Positions 7,745 through 15,927 of a DNA stretch of 64,000 nucleotides are shown in pieces (positions within the stretch are counted from its first letter, which is position 1; each line of letters begins with the position of its first letter). Origin of the DNA: JBPOFM01 sp041391925 (lineage in GTDB: Bacteria > Bacteroidota > Bacteroidia > Flavobacteriales > Flavobacteriaceae); contig JAWKNA010000005.1 of the NCBI GenBank assembly GCA_041391925.1, positions 62,001 to 126,000 on the forward strand, given 5' to 3'. The notes under the pieces are model-generated. The model made no database searches. It worked only from the letters and a program-made list of their open reading frames with translations, and was not told where the DNA came from. A program made the translations under genes and the position numbers.

Positions 7745-9004
7745 ATGAAATCATCAAACACTTTCTCAATCCTATTTTGGATTAATGCTTCACGTGCCAT
7801 CAACAACGAAGCTGAAATTTATGCAAGAGTAACTGTTAATCAAAAACGGGTCAACATCAGTCTTAAACGAAAGGTAAACATTAACCAATGGGATGTGACC
7901 AAAAAGCGAATTAAAGGTCATTCTGCTATTGCTAAACAAATTAATCAATATCTCGACCAGGCTTATACGCAGTTGTTCCAGATTTATCAAGATTTGAAAT
8001 TTCAAGAAGTTCTTATCACTGCCGAATTGATTAAGGCAAATTATACTGGTGAAAACGAACAATCAAAGTCCTTATTAAACCTCATTGAATATCATAATAG
8101 GAAAATTGCAAATACACTTGCCAAAGGCTCTATTAGAAATTTTGGAGTTACAGAAGGCTATCTTATAAAGTTTTTAAAGCAAACCAAAAAAACTACTGAT
8201 ATCTATTTAAAAGAGCTGGATTATAAATTCTTATGTGATCTCGAATGCTATCTTTCTTCATATTGGCCAGTTGGCCACCCAAGGGCAATGAGCCAAAATA
8301 CAATCATGAAGCACATTCAAAGATTGAGAAAAATGGTAACATTGGCCTTTCATATGGAATGGATTACAAAGGACCCATTTGTAAGATGGAAACCAACATT
8401 TGAGAAAAGAGAACGTGAATTTCTTTCTGAAAATGAACTTTCAAACATGGAAAATTTTGAATTTGATAGTGAACGTCTTGACAGAGTACGGGATTTGTTC
8501 ATTTTTAGTTGCTATACAGGAATCAGTTATGTCGATATTATGAATTTAACCGAGAACCATATTTTAAAGGGAATTGATGGTGGTAATTGGATTATGACCA
8601 AAAGACAGAAAACAAAAGCACAGGTAAAAGTGCCTGTTTTAGGAAAAGCTGAAGAGTTAATTGCAAAATATAGAAATCACCCAGTGACACAAGTGACTGG
8701 TTCATTGATGCCAATTATTACGAATGAGAAATTGAATCAATATCTCAAAGAGGTTGCATTTTACTGTGGTATAAGGAAAAATCTAACGTTTCACATGGCA
8801 CGTCATACCTTCGCAACAACCATAACACTGTCTAATGGCGTACCCATTGAAACGGTTTCAAAATTATTAGGTCATACAAAGATTGCTACGACTCAAATTT
8901 ATGCTCGTGTTATTGAAAGTAAGGTAAGCAATGATATGAATAACTTAAAAGCTTTACTTTCTAAAAAAGAAACGGAACCAAAAAAGAACCACACCAATGG
9001 ATGA
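7745..9004 (+). CDS. IntDOT-like tyrosine recombinase (integrase)
   Basis: The 419-aa protein catalyses site-specific integration at tRNA-Arg. Residues about 15-100 are the Arm-DNA-binding domain, about 105-210 the SAM-like core-binding domain, and about 220-400 the catalytic domain. Visible catalytic residues are HMARHTF (H near 350, R near 353), LLGHTK (H near 377) and the tyrosine in TQIYARV (near 385). The position of the first catalytic arginine reads CYTGISYVD with no Arg, as in the Bacteroides CTnDOT integrase subgroup where Arg I is replaced. It lies 217 bases inside attL and reads inward. Confidence 0.95.
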   Translation: MKSSNTFSILFWINASRAINNEAEIYARVTVNQKRVNISLKRKVNINQWDVTKKRIKGHSAIAKQINQYLDQAYTQLFQIYQDLKFQEVLITAELIKANYTGENEQSKSLLNLIEYHNRKIANTLAKGSIRNFGVTEGYLIKFLKQTKKTTDIYLKELDYKFLCDLECYLSSYWPVGHPRAMSQNTIMKHIQRLRKMVTLAFHMEWITKDPFVRWKPTFEKREREFLSENELSNMENFEFDSERLDRVRDLFIFSCYTGISYVDIMNLTENHILKGIDGGNWIMTKRQKTKAQVKVPVLGKAEELIAKYRNHPVTQVTGSLMPIITNEKLNQYLKEVAFYCGIRKNLTFHMARHTFATTITLSNGVPIETVSKLLGHTKIATTQIYARVIESKVSNDMNNLKALLSKKETEPKKNHTNG

Positions 9005-9010
9005 AAACAA

Positions 9011-9046
9011 TTGCACACCAATTGCATTCTATAATTTGTATATTTG
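9011..9046 (+). promoter_or_regulatory. Promoter with candidate Fur-family operator
   Basis: TTGCAC-N4-ATTGCA at 9011-9026 places two TTGCA repeats 11 bp apart, one helical turn. Twelve bases later is the -7 box TATATTTG (9039-9046), 10 bases before the ATG at 9056. The same motif with the same internal spacing occurs at 15504-15519, 13 bases before another -7 box. The Fur-type gene at 15087 lies between the two sites and is the likely regulator (inference). Confidence 0.55.
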
Positions 9047-9055
9047 TCAAACTAT

Positions 9056-9451
9056 ATGAAAATAATTGTTTCCATATCGATGTCATTTCTATTCCTTTTT
9101 CAAGGAATGGCAGCTAATATGGAAGTCTGTGAGCAAATTGAAGAAATATCCCATTTTATTGCTCATTATCAAGACCATAAGCAAGATGATGGCTATTCTT
9201 TTTTTGAATATGTTTATCAAGATTATATAAGTGATGATGGAAAACCTGACAACCACCATCAAGATTCAGACCATGAAGATGTGCCTTTTCATACAAGTCA
9301 TCAATGCTGTCAACATTTTGTATTCTTCGCACCATTTCAGCCAACATTAATTACTGATGTTACCTTTGAGGTGCAAAATCAATTTAATTTCTACACTTCA
9401 CATTTAGATTCCAGATACCTGGAATCCCTATTTCAACCACCTCGGGTGTAA
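9056..9451 (+). CDS. Small His/Asp-rich exported protein preceding the CzcA pump
   Basis: A 131-aa protein with an N-terminal hydrophobic signal-like segment (residues 1-20, ending near AANM). The middle is rich in His and Asp, with DNHHQDSDHEDVPFHTSHQCCQH around residues 75-100, and ends in a PP motif. No family is recognised. It occupies the same position before an RND pump as the HYC_CC_PP protein at 17954 and may bind Zn2+ or Cd2+ in the periplasm (inference). An upstream TTG at 9044 was rejected because it lies inside the -7 box. Confidence 0.7.
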   Translation: MKIIVSISMSFLFLFQGMAANMEVCEQIEEISHFIAHYQDHKQDDGYSFFEYVYQDYISDDGKPDNHHQDSDHEDVPFHTSHQCCQHFVFFAPFQPTLITDVTFEVQNQFNFYTSHLDSRYLESLFQPPRV

Positions 9452-9456
9452 TGAAT

Positions 9457-9476
9457 ATATCTGCGAACGCAGGTAT
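9457..9476. repeat. REP-like small palindrome
   Basis: ATATCTGCG and CGCAGGTAT flank AA, forming a stable hairpin with one G-T pair. It resembles the CCTGCG-type palindromes scattered in flavobacterial intergenic DNA and the element at 41330. It may also act as a transcript-end hairpin. Confidence 0.4.
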
Positions 9477-9551
9477 CATATAAATTCAAGTTACCAACGC
9501 ACAATGTTGATTGCTTCTCTCTATTTATAAATTCATTATATCTATCATTCT

Positions 9552-12500
9552 ATGATTAATAAAATCATTGATTTTTCAATCAATAACAAATTCATAATTG
9601 GTTTGCTGACGCTTACCATAATTGGAGCTGGTATTTGGAGCATGACCCAAGTGCCCATCGATGCCGTACCCGATATAACAAATAATCAAGTTCAGGTCAT
9701 TACACAAGCACCAAATTTGGGCACAGAAGATATTGAGCAAATCATAACCTATCCTGTTGAGGTGGCCATGAGCAACCTACCAAATGTACAGGAAATTAGG
9801 TCTATCTCTCGCTTTGGCTTATCTGTGGTTACCATAGTGTTCGCTGATGATATGGGAACATATCTCCCACGACAATTGGTAGCCGAAAAACTAAATGAAG
9901 TCAAGGAACAAATTCCTGCGGGTTTTGGAGAACCTACTATGGGGCCTATTTCAACAGGTTTAGGGGAAATTTACCAATATACTTTAAAAGTTGCACCTGA
10001 CTTTAAAGACAGATATACCATTGCAGACTTGCGTTCTATGCAAGATTGGATTGTGCAACGTCAAATGGCAATGGTAGAAGGTGTGGTAGAAGTCAACGCG
10101 ATTGGTGGCAAAATTAAACAATATGAAGTGGCCGTTGACCCTAACGATTTAAACGCTATGGGTTTGACAATTACCGATGTATTTAATGCACTCGAAGCCA
10201 ACAATCAAAATACAGGTGGTGCCTACATCGAAAAAAATCATCAGGCCAATTTTATACGTGGTGAAGGCTTGGTGCGCAGTTTAGAGGATATTAAAAAGAT
10301 TACGGTTCAGAATGTCAATAATATTCCTGTGACCATAGGAGATATTGCAACTGTTCAATTTGGTTCGGCCATTCGCTATGGTGCATTGACTCAAGATGGT
10401 GAAGGCGAAGTGGTAGGTGGTCTGGTGATGATGCTCAAAGGGGCTAATTCCAATGATGTGATTGCCAATGTAAAGGAACGAATGGCACAAATAGAAAAAT
10501 CATTGCCTGAAGGTATAATTATTGAACCACTGTTAGACCGAAGTAAATTGATTGCCGAAACAACCTCTACGGTAGCCACCAATCTTATTGAAGGTGCATT
10601 GATAGTCATTTTCGTTCTAATTTTCTTACTCGGTAACTGGAGAGGTGGTTTAATAGTGGCGTCCACCATTCCATTGTCTTTGTTATTCGCTTTTATATTG
10701 ATGAATGTCTTTGATGTATGGGCAAATCTAATGAGTTTGGGGGCTATTGATTTTGGAATCATTGTAGATGGCGCAGTAATCATTGTAGAAAGCACCGTTT
10801 TTCTCATTGCATCTCAAGTCCTTAAAAAGAGAAACCTGTCTGCAAAAGAGCGTGACAAAGTAGCCTCTGATGCATCTAAAAAAATGATGAATGCCGCCTT
10901 TTTCGGTCAGTTGATTATTCTTATCGTATTTCTTCCAATTTTGGCATTGCAAGGTATCGAAGGTAAAATGTTTAAACCGATGGCATTGACCTTTATTTTT
11001 GCTATGATTGGTGCAATGGTACTCTGTTTAACCTACGTTCCAATGATGTCTGCACTTATTTTAAGAGCACCAAAGAATGACAAAAAATCGTATGGCGATA
11101 AATTCGTGCATTGGGTTGAAGATAAATACCAACCCTTATTGGTGAGAGCCTTACAAAGAGGAAAATGGATAATTGGAATTGCGGTTGTGCTATTCGGCAT
11201 TACGCTTTTTATGTTTAGCCGTATGGGTGGCGAATTTATTCCACAATTAGATGAAGGGGATATTGCATTTCACGCCATTTTAAAACCAGGAAGCTCACTA
11301 ACTGAAACGATTGAAACCACTACAAAAATTGAGCAAATTGTAAGAGCAAAGTTTCCAGAAGTTGAAAAAGTTGTCAGTCGTATAGGTGTTGCAGAAATCC
11401 CCACAGACCCTATGCCAATGGATTTAGCTGATGTATTTGTAATCCTAAAACCTAAAAGTGAATGGACAACTGCTGAAACAAAAGATGAGCTGATTGAAAA
11501 AATGAAAGAAGCGATAGAAATCGTGCCAGGGGTTAATTATGAATTTACGCAACCCATCGAAATGCGCTTTAATGAATTGCTTGAGGGTGTTCGAGAAGAT
11601 ATTGCTATAAAGCTCTATGGTGAAGACATTGAGGTATTGTCACAAAAAGCGGAAGAAATTTCAAAAATAATTGCAGGTACTGATGGTATTGGCGATATGA
11701 AGGCCGAAGCCACTACAGGACTGCCACAGATGACCATTAATTACAATAGAAATAAATTAGCACAATATGGGCTTCAGATAAACACCTTAAATCAAACAGT
11801 ACAATCCGCATTCGCAGGTGGCGTAGCAGGAGTAATTTTTGAAGGCGAAAAACGTTTCGATTTGGTGGTTCGATTGAGTTCCCAAAACCGAAAGGACATT
11901 TCAGATGTTCAGAATTTATTTATCAATCTACCTTCTGGTGCTCAAATTCCGTTGCGTGAAATTGCCGACGTAAGCTACAAAGCTGGACCTATGCAAATCA
12001 GTAGGGACAATACCAATAGAAGAACTTATGTAGGGATTAATGTAAGAGGTCGGGATGTAAAATCGTTGGTTGAAGAAATCAAAACTAAATTAGATGCACA
12101 ATTGGATTTGCCAACTGGTTATTTCATTCGCTATGGTGGTGCTTTTGAGAATCTAGAACGCGCCAGTAACCGTTTGCAAACCGTTGTACCCATTGCATTA
12201 TTGCTCATTTTTATTCTCATTTATTTTGCACTAAAATCATTACCTCAAACCTTGATGATTTATATCGCTATCCCCATGGCAACCATTGGAGGTGTTGTGG
12301 CATTGTGGTTAAGGGATATGCCATTCAGTATATCAGCGGGAGTTGGTTTCATCGTATTATTTGGTGTTGCTGTGTTAAATGGCTTGGTGATGATTAGTGG
12401 ACTTAACGAGTTAAAAGAGGAAGGAGTAACCAATTTAAAAGATAGGATTGTAGAAGGTACTAAACGAAGAATTAGACCGATTATGTTAACAGCTTTTACA

Positions 12501-13886
12501 GATGTATTAGGGTTTTTGCCAATGGCTATTTCTGCATCTGCTGGAGCAGAGGTACAACGTCCATTGGCGACGGTGGTTATAGGTGGATTGTTAACCTCTA
12601 CATTACTTACCTTATTCGTTTTACCAATTTTATACCATTGGGTAGAAAACAAATCGTTTAACCGGAAACCGAATAGGAAACTCATTACTGCAACAACGGT
12701 AATCCTGTTAATGGTTGGCTTTTCAACACAGGGCATTGCACAAGTCCAAAACGATACCCTGCCAGAAATTACCATTCAGGAAGCGGTAAAATTATCAAAA
12801 GATAATTATCCCTTGTTGAAACAAAGGCAATTGGAAATAGCCAAACAAGAACAGTTAAAGGGTACGGCCTATGACTTCGGAAGCACCCAATTATTTACTG
12901 GTGGTGAAGAAATTAATAGTGATACAGGTATTTACACCACCATTGGTATAAGTCAAACAAATATAGATGTATTCGGAATTGGACCAAAAAGAAAGCTGCA
13001 AGAACAACGTATCCAATTAGCACAAAACGCCTATCAATTGTCCGAACTCGAATTGGAACTGGAAGTTAAAAAAGCATGGGCAACGTGCTATCAAATGAAG
13101 CGAAATTATTTGCTTTATGAAGAATTGGATGCTATCTATTCCAATTTCGAACAGGCTGTTTCCTTAAATTATGAAGTAGAAGCCATTTCAAAGTTAGAGT
13201 ATTCTGCAGCTAAAAATCAAGCTTTCCAAATTCAAAATAAAAGAACACAGGCGTATAGTGATTACTTAATCGCTTTACAGCAATTAAATCTATGGCTGGT
13301 TTCGGAAGAACTATATACTGTGTCAAATGCATTCGATGTGGCTGTGGACATGAATATGGAAACCTTTACTATTGAAAACCATCCGCTCTATAGTAGGTCG
13401 CAAAAAATGGTTGATGAAGCCGAAGCAAACTACAATGCTGCGAAAGCTGATAATTTACCAAAATTTAATCTACAGGGTGGCTTACAAAAGGTAAATGGCA
13501 CTTCTGGTTTTTATAGTTACCAAGCAGGAATTTCCATTCCGTTTTTATCGGGCTCTACCAAAGCACAAATAAAAACTGCTAAAATTGATAAGGAAATAGC
13601 CCAGTCAGATATGCAATTCAAAAAACAAGAAGTGCAATCAAAATTTATACAGGCTAAAGAAAATTACAGCAAATGGAAACGGTCTTGGGAATTTTACAAA
13701 GACCAAGTTTTGCCATTAATTAAAGAACAAAAAGCCGGTGCTTTATTTGCTTACAAAGAAGGTGAAATTGACTATACAGCTTTTACACAATTAATAAAAG
13801 AGGCCATTCAATCTGAACTGGAAGCACAAACAGCACTTGTAAATTATTTAGAAAGTGCCTTTCAACTACAATATTTTAATCAATAA
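9552..13886 (+). CDS. CzcA-type heavy-metal RND pump fused to a TolC-like outer-membrane channel
   Basis: A 1444-aa protein. Residues 1 to about 1040 are an RND permease of the heavy-metal (HME) group: first helix near 13-30, a helix cluster about 340-540 with DFGIIVDGAVIIVE in TM4, two large periplasmic loops, and the second helix cluster near 870-1030. After a short link with a second hydrophobic segment (ITATTVILLMVGFSTQGIAQ, acting like an internal signal), residues about 1070-1444 are a TolC-type outer-membrane factor. One polypeptide would thus encode both the inner-membrane pump and the outer channel. With the adaptor encoded 4 bases downstream it would expel Zn2+, Cd2+ or Co2+. Confidence 0.92.
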   Translation: MINKIIDFSINNKFIIGLLTLTIIGAGIWSMTQVPIDAVPDITNNQVQVITQAPNLGTEDIEQIITYPVEVAMSNLPNVQEIRSISRFGLSVVTIVFADDMGTYLPRQLVAEKLNEVKEQIPAGFGEPTMGPISTGLGEIYQYTLKVAPDFKDRYTIADLRSMQDWIVQRQMAMVEGVVEVNAIGGKIKQYEVAVDPNDLNAMGLTITDVFNALEANNQNTGGAYIEKNHQANFIRGEGLVRSLEDIKKITVQNVNNIPVTIGDIATVQFGSAIRYGALTQDGEGEVVGGLVMMLKGANSNDVIANVKERMAQIEKSLPEGIIIEPLLDRSKLIAETTSTVATNLIEGALIVIFVLIFLLGNWRGGLIVASTIPLSLLFAFILMNVFDVWANLMSLGAIDFGIIVDGAVIIVESTVFLIASQVLKKRNLSAKERDKVASDASKKMMNAAFFGQLIILIVFLPILALQGIEGKMFKPMALTFIFAMIGAMVLCLTYVPMMSALILRAPKNDKKSYGDKFVHWVEDKYQPLLVRALQRGKWIIGIAVVLFGITLFMFSRMGGEFIPQLDEGDIAFHAILKPGSSLTETIETTTKIEQIVRAKFPEVEKVVSRIGVAEIPTDPMPMDLADVFVILKPKSEWTTAETKDELIEKMKEAIEIVPGVNYEFTQPIEMRFNELLEGVREDIAIKLYGEDIEVLSQKAEEISKIIAGTDGIGDMKAEATTGLPQMTINYNRNKLAQYGLQINTLNQTVQSAFAGGVAGVIFEGEKRFDLVVRLSSQNRKDISDVQNLFINLPSGAQIPLREIADVSYKAGPMQISRDNTNRRTYVGINVRGRDVKSLVEEIKTKLDAQLDLPTGYFIRYGGAFENLERASNRLQTVVPIALLLIFILIYFALKSLPQTLMIYIAIPMATIGGVVALWLRDMPFSISAGVGFIVLFGVAVLNGLVMISGLNELKEEGVTNLKDRIVEGTKRRIRPIMLTAFTDVLGFLPMAISASAGAEVQRPLATVVIGGLLTSTLLTLFVLPILYHWVENKSFNRKPNRKLITATTVILLMVGFSTQGIAQVQNDTLPEITIQEAVKLSKDNYPLLKQRQLEIAKQEQLKGTAYDFGSTQLFTGGEEINSDTGIYTTIGISQTNIDVFGIGPKRKLQEQRIQLAQNAYQLSELELELEVKKAWATCYQMKRNYLLYEELDAIYSNFEQAVSLNYEVEAISKLEYSAAKNQAFQIQNKRTQAYSDYLIALQQLNLWLVSEELYTVSNAFDVAVDMNMETFTIENHPLYSRSQKMVDEAEANYNAAKADNLPKFNLQGGLQKVNGTSGFYSYQAGISIPFLSGSTKAQIKTAKIDKEIAQSDMQFKKQEVQSKFIQAKENYSKWKRSWEFYKDQVLPLIKEQKAGALFAYKEGEIDYTAFTQLIKEAIQSELEAQTALVNYLESAFQLQYFNQ

Positions 13887-13890
13887 GACC

Positions 13891-15084
13891 ATGAAAACTA
13901 TACCATATAAATTTTTAACAATAATAGTACTGTCAGTAATGCTTGCATCTTGCGGTGACAGCAAGGAACAAAAGGATGTTGACAGTAATGCTAATACTGA
14001 ATCATCAAATGATGAGAATCATGAAAGGGAGGATGTGATGCTCTCCCAACAGCAATTTGATGCATTACAAATGAAAATTGACACGCTTGCATTTCGCAAC
14101 ATGAGCGGCTATGTCGAAGCTAATGGAACTTTGGAAGTACCACCCCAAAATGAAGCGGCTATAACAACAGTTGTAGGTGCTAATGTGGTGGCGATTGAAG
14201 TGATAGAAGGGGATAAGGTCAATAAGGGGCAAATAGTGGCTTATCTTTCCCACCCAAATATTATACAATTGCAAACGGACTATTTAAACGCTTACAGCAA
14301 CAGTGTGTTTTTACAAAAAACTTATGAACGGCAACAAAAATTGTACAATGCTGGTGTGGGTTCTGGTGCCAATTTTCAAAAGGCAGAAACTGAATATGAA
14401 GCCTCAAAAGCAATGGTGAATGGTCTGGAAGCACAATTAAGAATATTGAATGTCAACACCACCTCTGTTCGCAATGGTACGATTGCTCAACGCATCGCAC
14501 TGCGTAGCCCTATTGAAGGATTTGTACAGAAAGTGGAAGTAAAAACAGGACAATTTGTAGAGCCACAAACAGAATTGTTCGAAATTGTAAATACGCATCA
14601 CGTACATGCAGATTTAATGGTATTCGAAAAAGATGTACACAAGGTGCATAAAGGTCAAAAAGTTACTTTTACACTACAGGCTTCGGAAGATACAGAGCTT
14701 ACAGCAGAAATTTATTCCGTGAGCAAAACTTTTGAAGATAACCCTAAAGCCGTGTATGTACACGCAGAAATTGAAAACAAACAGGGTAACTTAATACCGG
14801 GAATGTATATTCAAGGTAAAATTCAAGTGGATAATACAGAAACAAAAGCCTTGCCCGAAAGCGCCATTATCAAAGACGGCGATAGATATTATGTGTTTTC
14901 AGCAGAAAAAGAAAACGATGATTGGAGTTTCAAGCCAGTCGAGGTTCTTTTAGGCACAAAGGATGGTAATTGGATTGCGGTGGAGTTTTCAGAAGACATA
15001 AAACCAAACACTAAATTTGCATACAACAATGCTTACTACCTCATTGCTGAAATGAAAAAAGGAGAATCAGAACACGCACATTAG
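13891..15084 (+). CDS. RND efflux periplasmic adaptor lipoprotein (CzcB-like)
   Basis: A 397-aa adaptor linking the CzcA pump to the outer-membrane channel. The N-terminus has a signal with lipobox LASC (cysteine near residue 21), so it is membrane-anchored. There follow an acidic/His linker, a biotinyl-lipoyl-like half (VIEGDKVNKGQIVAYLSHPN), a coiled-coil hairpin about residues 130-190 and a beta-barrel domain. The start at 13891 avoids an upstream in-frame ATG at 13855 lying inside the pump gene. The tail ends EHAH and may bind metal. Confidence 0.9.
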   Translation: MKTIPYKFLTIIVLSVMLASCGDSKEQKDVDSNANTESSNDENHEREDVMLSQQQFDALQMKIDTLAFRNMSGYVEANGTLEVPPQNEAAITTVVGANVVAIEVIEGDKVNKGQIVAYLSHPNIIQLQTDYLNAYSNSVFLQKTYERQQKLYNAGVGSGANFQKAETEYEASKAMVNGLEAQLRILNVNTTSVRNGTIAQRIALRSPIEGFVQKVEVKTGQFVEPQTELFEIVNTHHVHADLMVFEKDVHKVHKGQKVTFTLQASEDTELTAEIYSVSKTFEDNPKAVYVHAEIENKQGNLIPGMYIQGKIQVDNTETKALPESAIIKDGDRYYVFSAEKENDDWSFKPVEVLLGTKDGNWIAVEFSEDIKPNTKFAYNNAYYLIAEMKKGESEHAH

Positions 15085-15086
15085 AT

Positions 15087-15503
15087 ATGGAATCAATAGA
15101 ACAATTATTAGAGTCAAACAACATACGTGTTACGGCAATGCGTTTGCTAATTTATAAGTTCCTTGCTGAAAAAGAGGTAGCAGTAACCTTGAGTGATATT
15201 GAAAACGCTTTTGATAAGGCAGACAGGACTACCTTATACAGAACCATAAAAACCTTTGAAGAAAAGGATATTGTTCATCAAATAGACGATGGTACAGGAA
15301 TTACAAAATATGCACTTTGTGAACAAGGTTGTAGTTGCGACATCAAAACCGATTTGCACTTGCATTTTCACTGTAACAATTGTAATGAAACGATTTGCTT
15401 AACAGACCACAAAATCCCACAGATAAAAGTCCCAGATGGCTTTGTTTCGGAAAATGTGAATTTAGTGGTAAAAGGGTTTTGTGATAAGTGTAGTGGGCAA
15501 TAA
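15087..15503 (+). CDS. Fur-family metal-responsive repressor
   Basis: A 138-aa protein with an N-terminal winged helix (residues about 1-75, including the recognition segment ADRTTLYRTIKTFEEKDIVH) and a C-terminal metal-binding dimerisation domain. The structural-zinc cysteine pairs are visible as HCNNC and GFCDKC. An additional CEQGCSC cluster near residue 80-90 and HLHFH follow, so metal ligands are abundant. It starts 2 bases after the adaptor stop and is followed by the DUF3703 gene and a PIB-2 ATPase. Zinc-type sensing (Zur-like) is inferred from neighbours. The probable target is the TTGCAC-N4-ATTGCA motif at two promoters. Confidence 0.9.
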   Translation: MESIEQLLESNNIRVTAMRLLIYKFLAEKEVAVTLSDIENAFDKADRTTLYRTIKTFEEKDIVHQIDDGTGITKYALCEQGCSCDIKTDLHLHFHCNNCNETICLTDHKIPQIKVPDGFVSENVNLVVKGFCDKCSGQ

Positions 15504-15540
15504 TTGCACTTCCATTGCACGCATCTAAAGAATATTTTTG
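15504..15540 (+). promoter_or_regulatory. Promoter with second copy of the candidate Fur-family operator
   Basis: TTGCAC-N4-ATTGCA at 15504-15519 begins directly after the Fur gene stop. It is followed after 13 bases by the -7 box TATTTTTG (15533-15540), 18 bases before the ATG at 15559. It duplicates the arrangement at 9011-9046. Confidence 0.55.
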
Positions 15541-15558
15541 CGACTCAAATAGATAATT

Positions 15559-15924
15559 ATGAACCTAAATTTTAAAATACCAAATCATTTAAAAGATGCT
15601 TATAATAAAGAATTAGGTTTTTATAAAATTGCATTGGCTAATAATCATTATTCAACTGCATGGCATCATTTGGAAAGAAGCCACATTATAGGTCAATTTT
15701 ATCCTATCGAGCACACCTATTCACATTGGTTAATGCTGAAGTTCGGGTTTAAGCAAAAAGATATCAAAGAAATATTTGGACAAATTATTAGGCTACTTGT
15801 GGGAGGTTGGAAATCGTTCATCAATCACGTTCCCACAGGTAATACAGGCGGCTCAAATGTACCACCTCTTAAAAAAATGGATTTCCCAACAGATTTAAAA
15901 TTGATTTTAAGTCAATACAAATAG
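15559..15924 (+). CDS. DUF3703 family protein
   Basis: A 121-aa protein matching, from memory, the DUF3703 family often found next to heavy-metal efflux genes. The conserved central segment contains AWHHLERSHIIGQ and HTYSHWLMLKFG, rich in His that could bind metal. A GGxKSFINHVPTGNTGGSNV segment follows. There is no signal peptide. It starts a transcript with its own operator-bearing promoter and precedes the PIB-2 ATPase by 3 bases. The biochemical function is not known. Confidence 0.82.
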   Translation: MNLNFKIPNHLKDAYNKELGFYKIALANNHYSTAWHHLERSHIIGQFYPIEHTYSHWLMLKFGFKQKDIKEIFGQIIRLLVGGWKSFINHVPTGNTGGSNVPPLKKMDFPTDLKLILSQYK

Positions 15925-15927
15925 ACA

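Noticed and set aside
12260..12775. Long antisense open frame of 171 codons inside the CzcA gene
   Set aside because: It is a shadow of the sense coding sequence, with low-complexity Ser/Thr/Ile composition and no start context.
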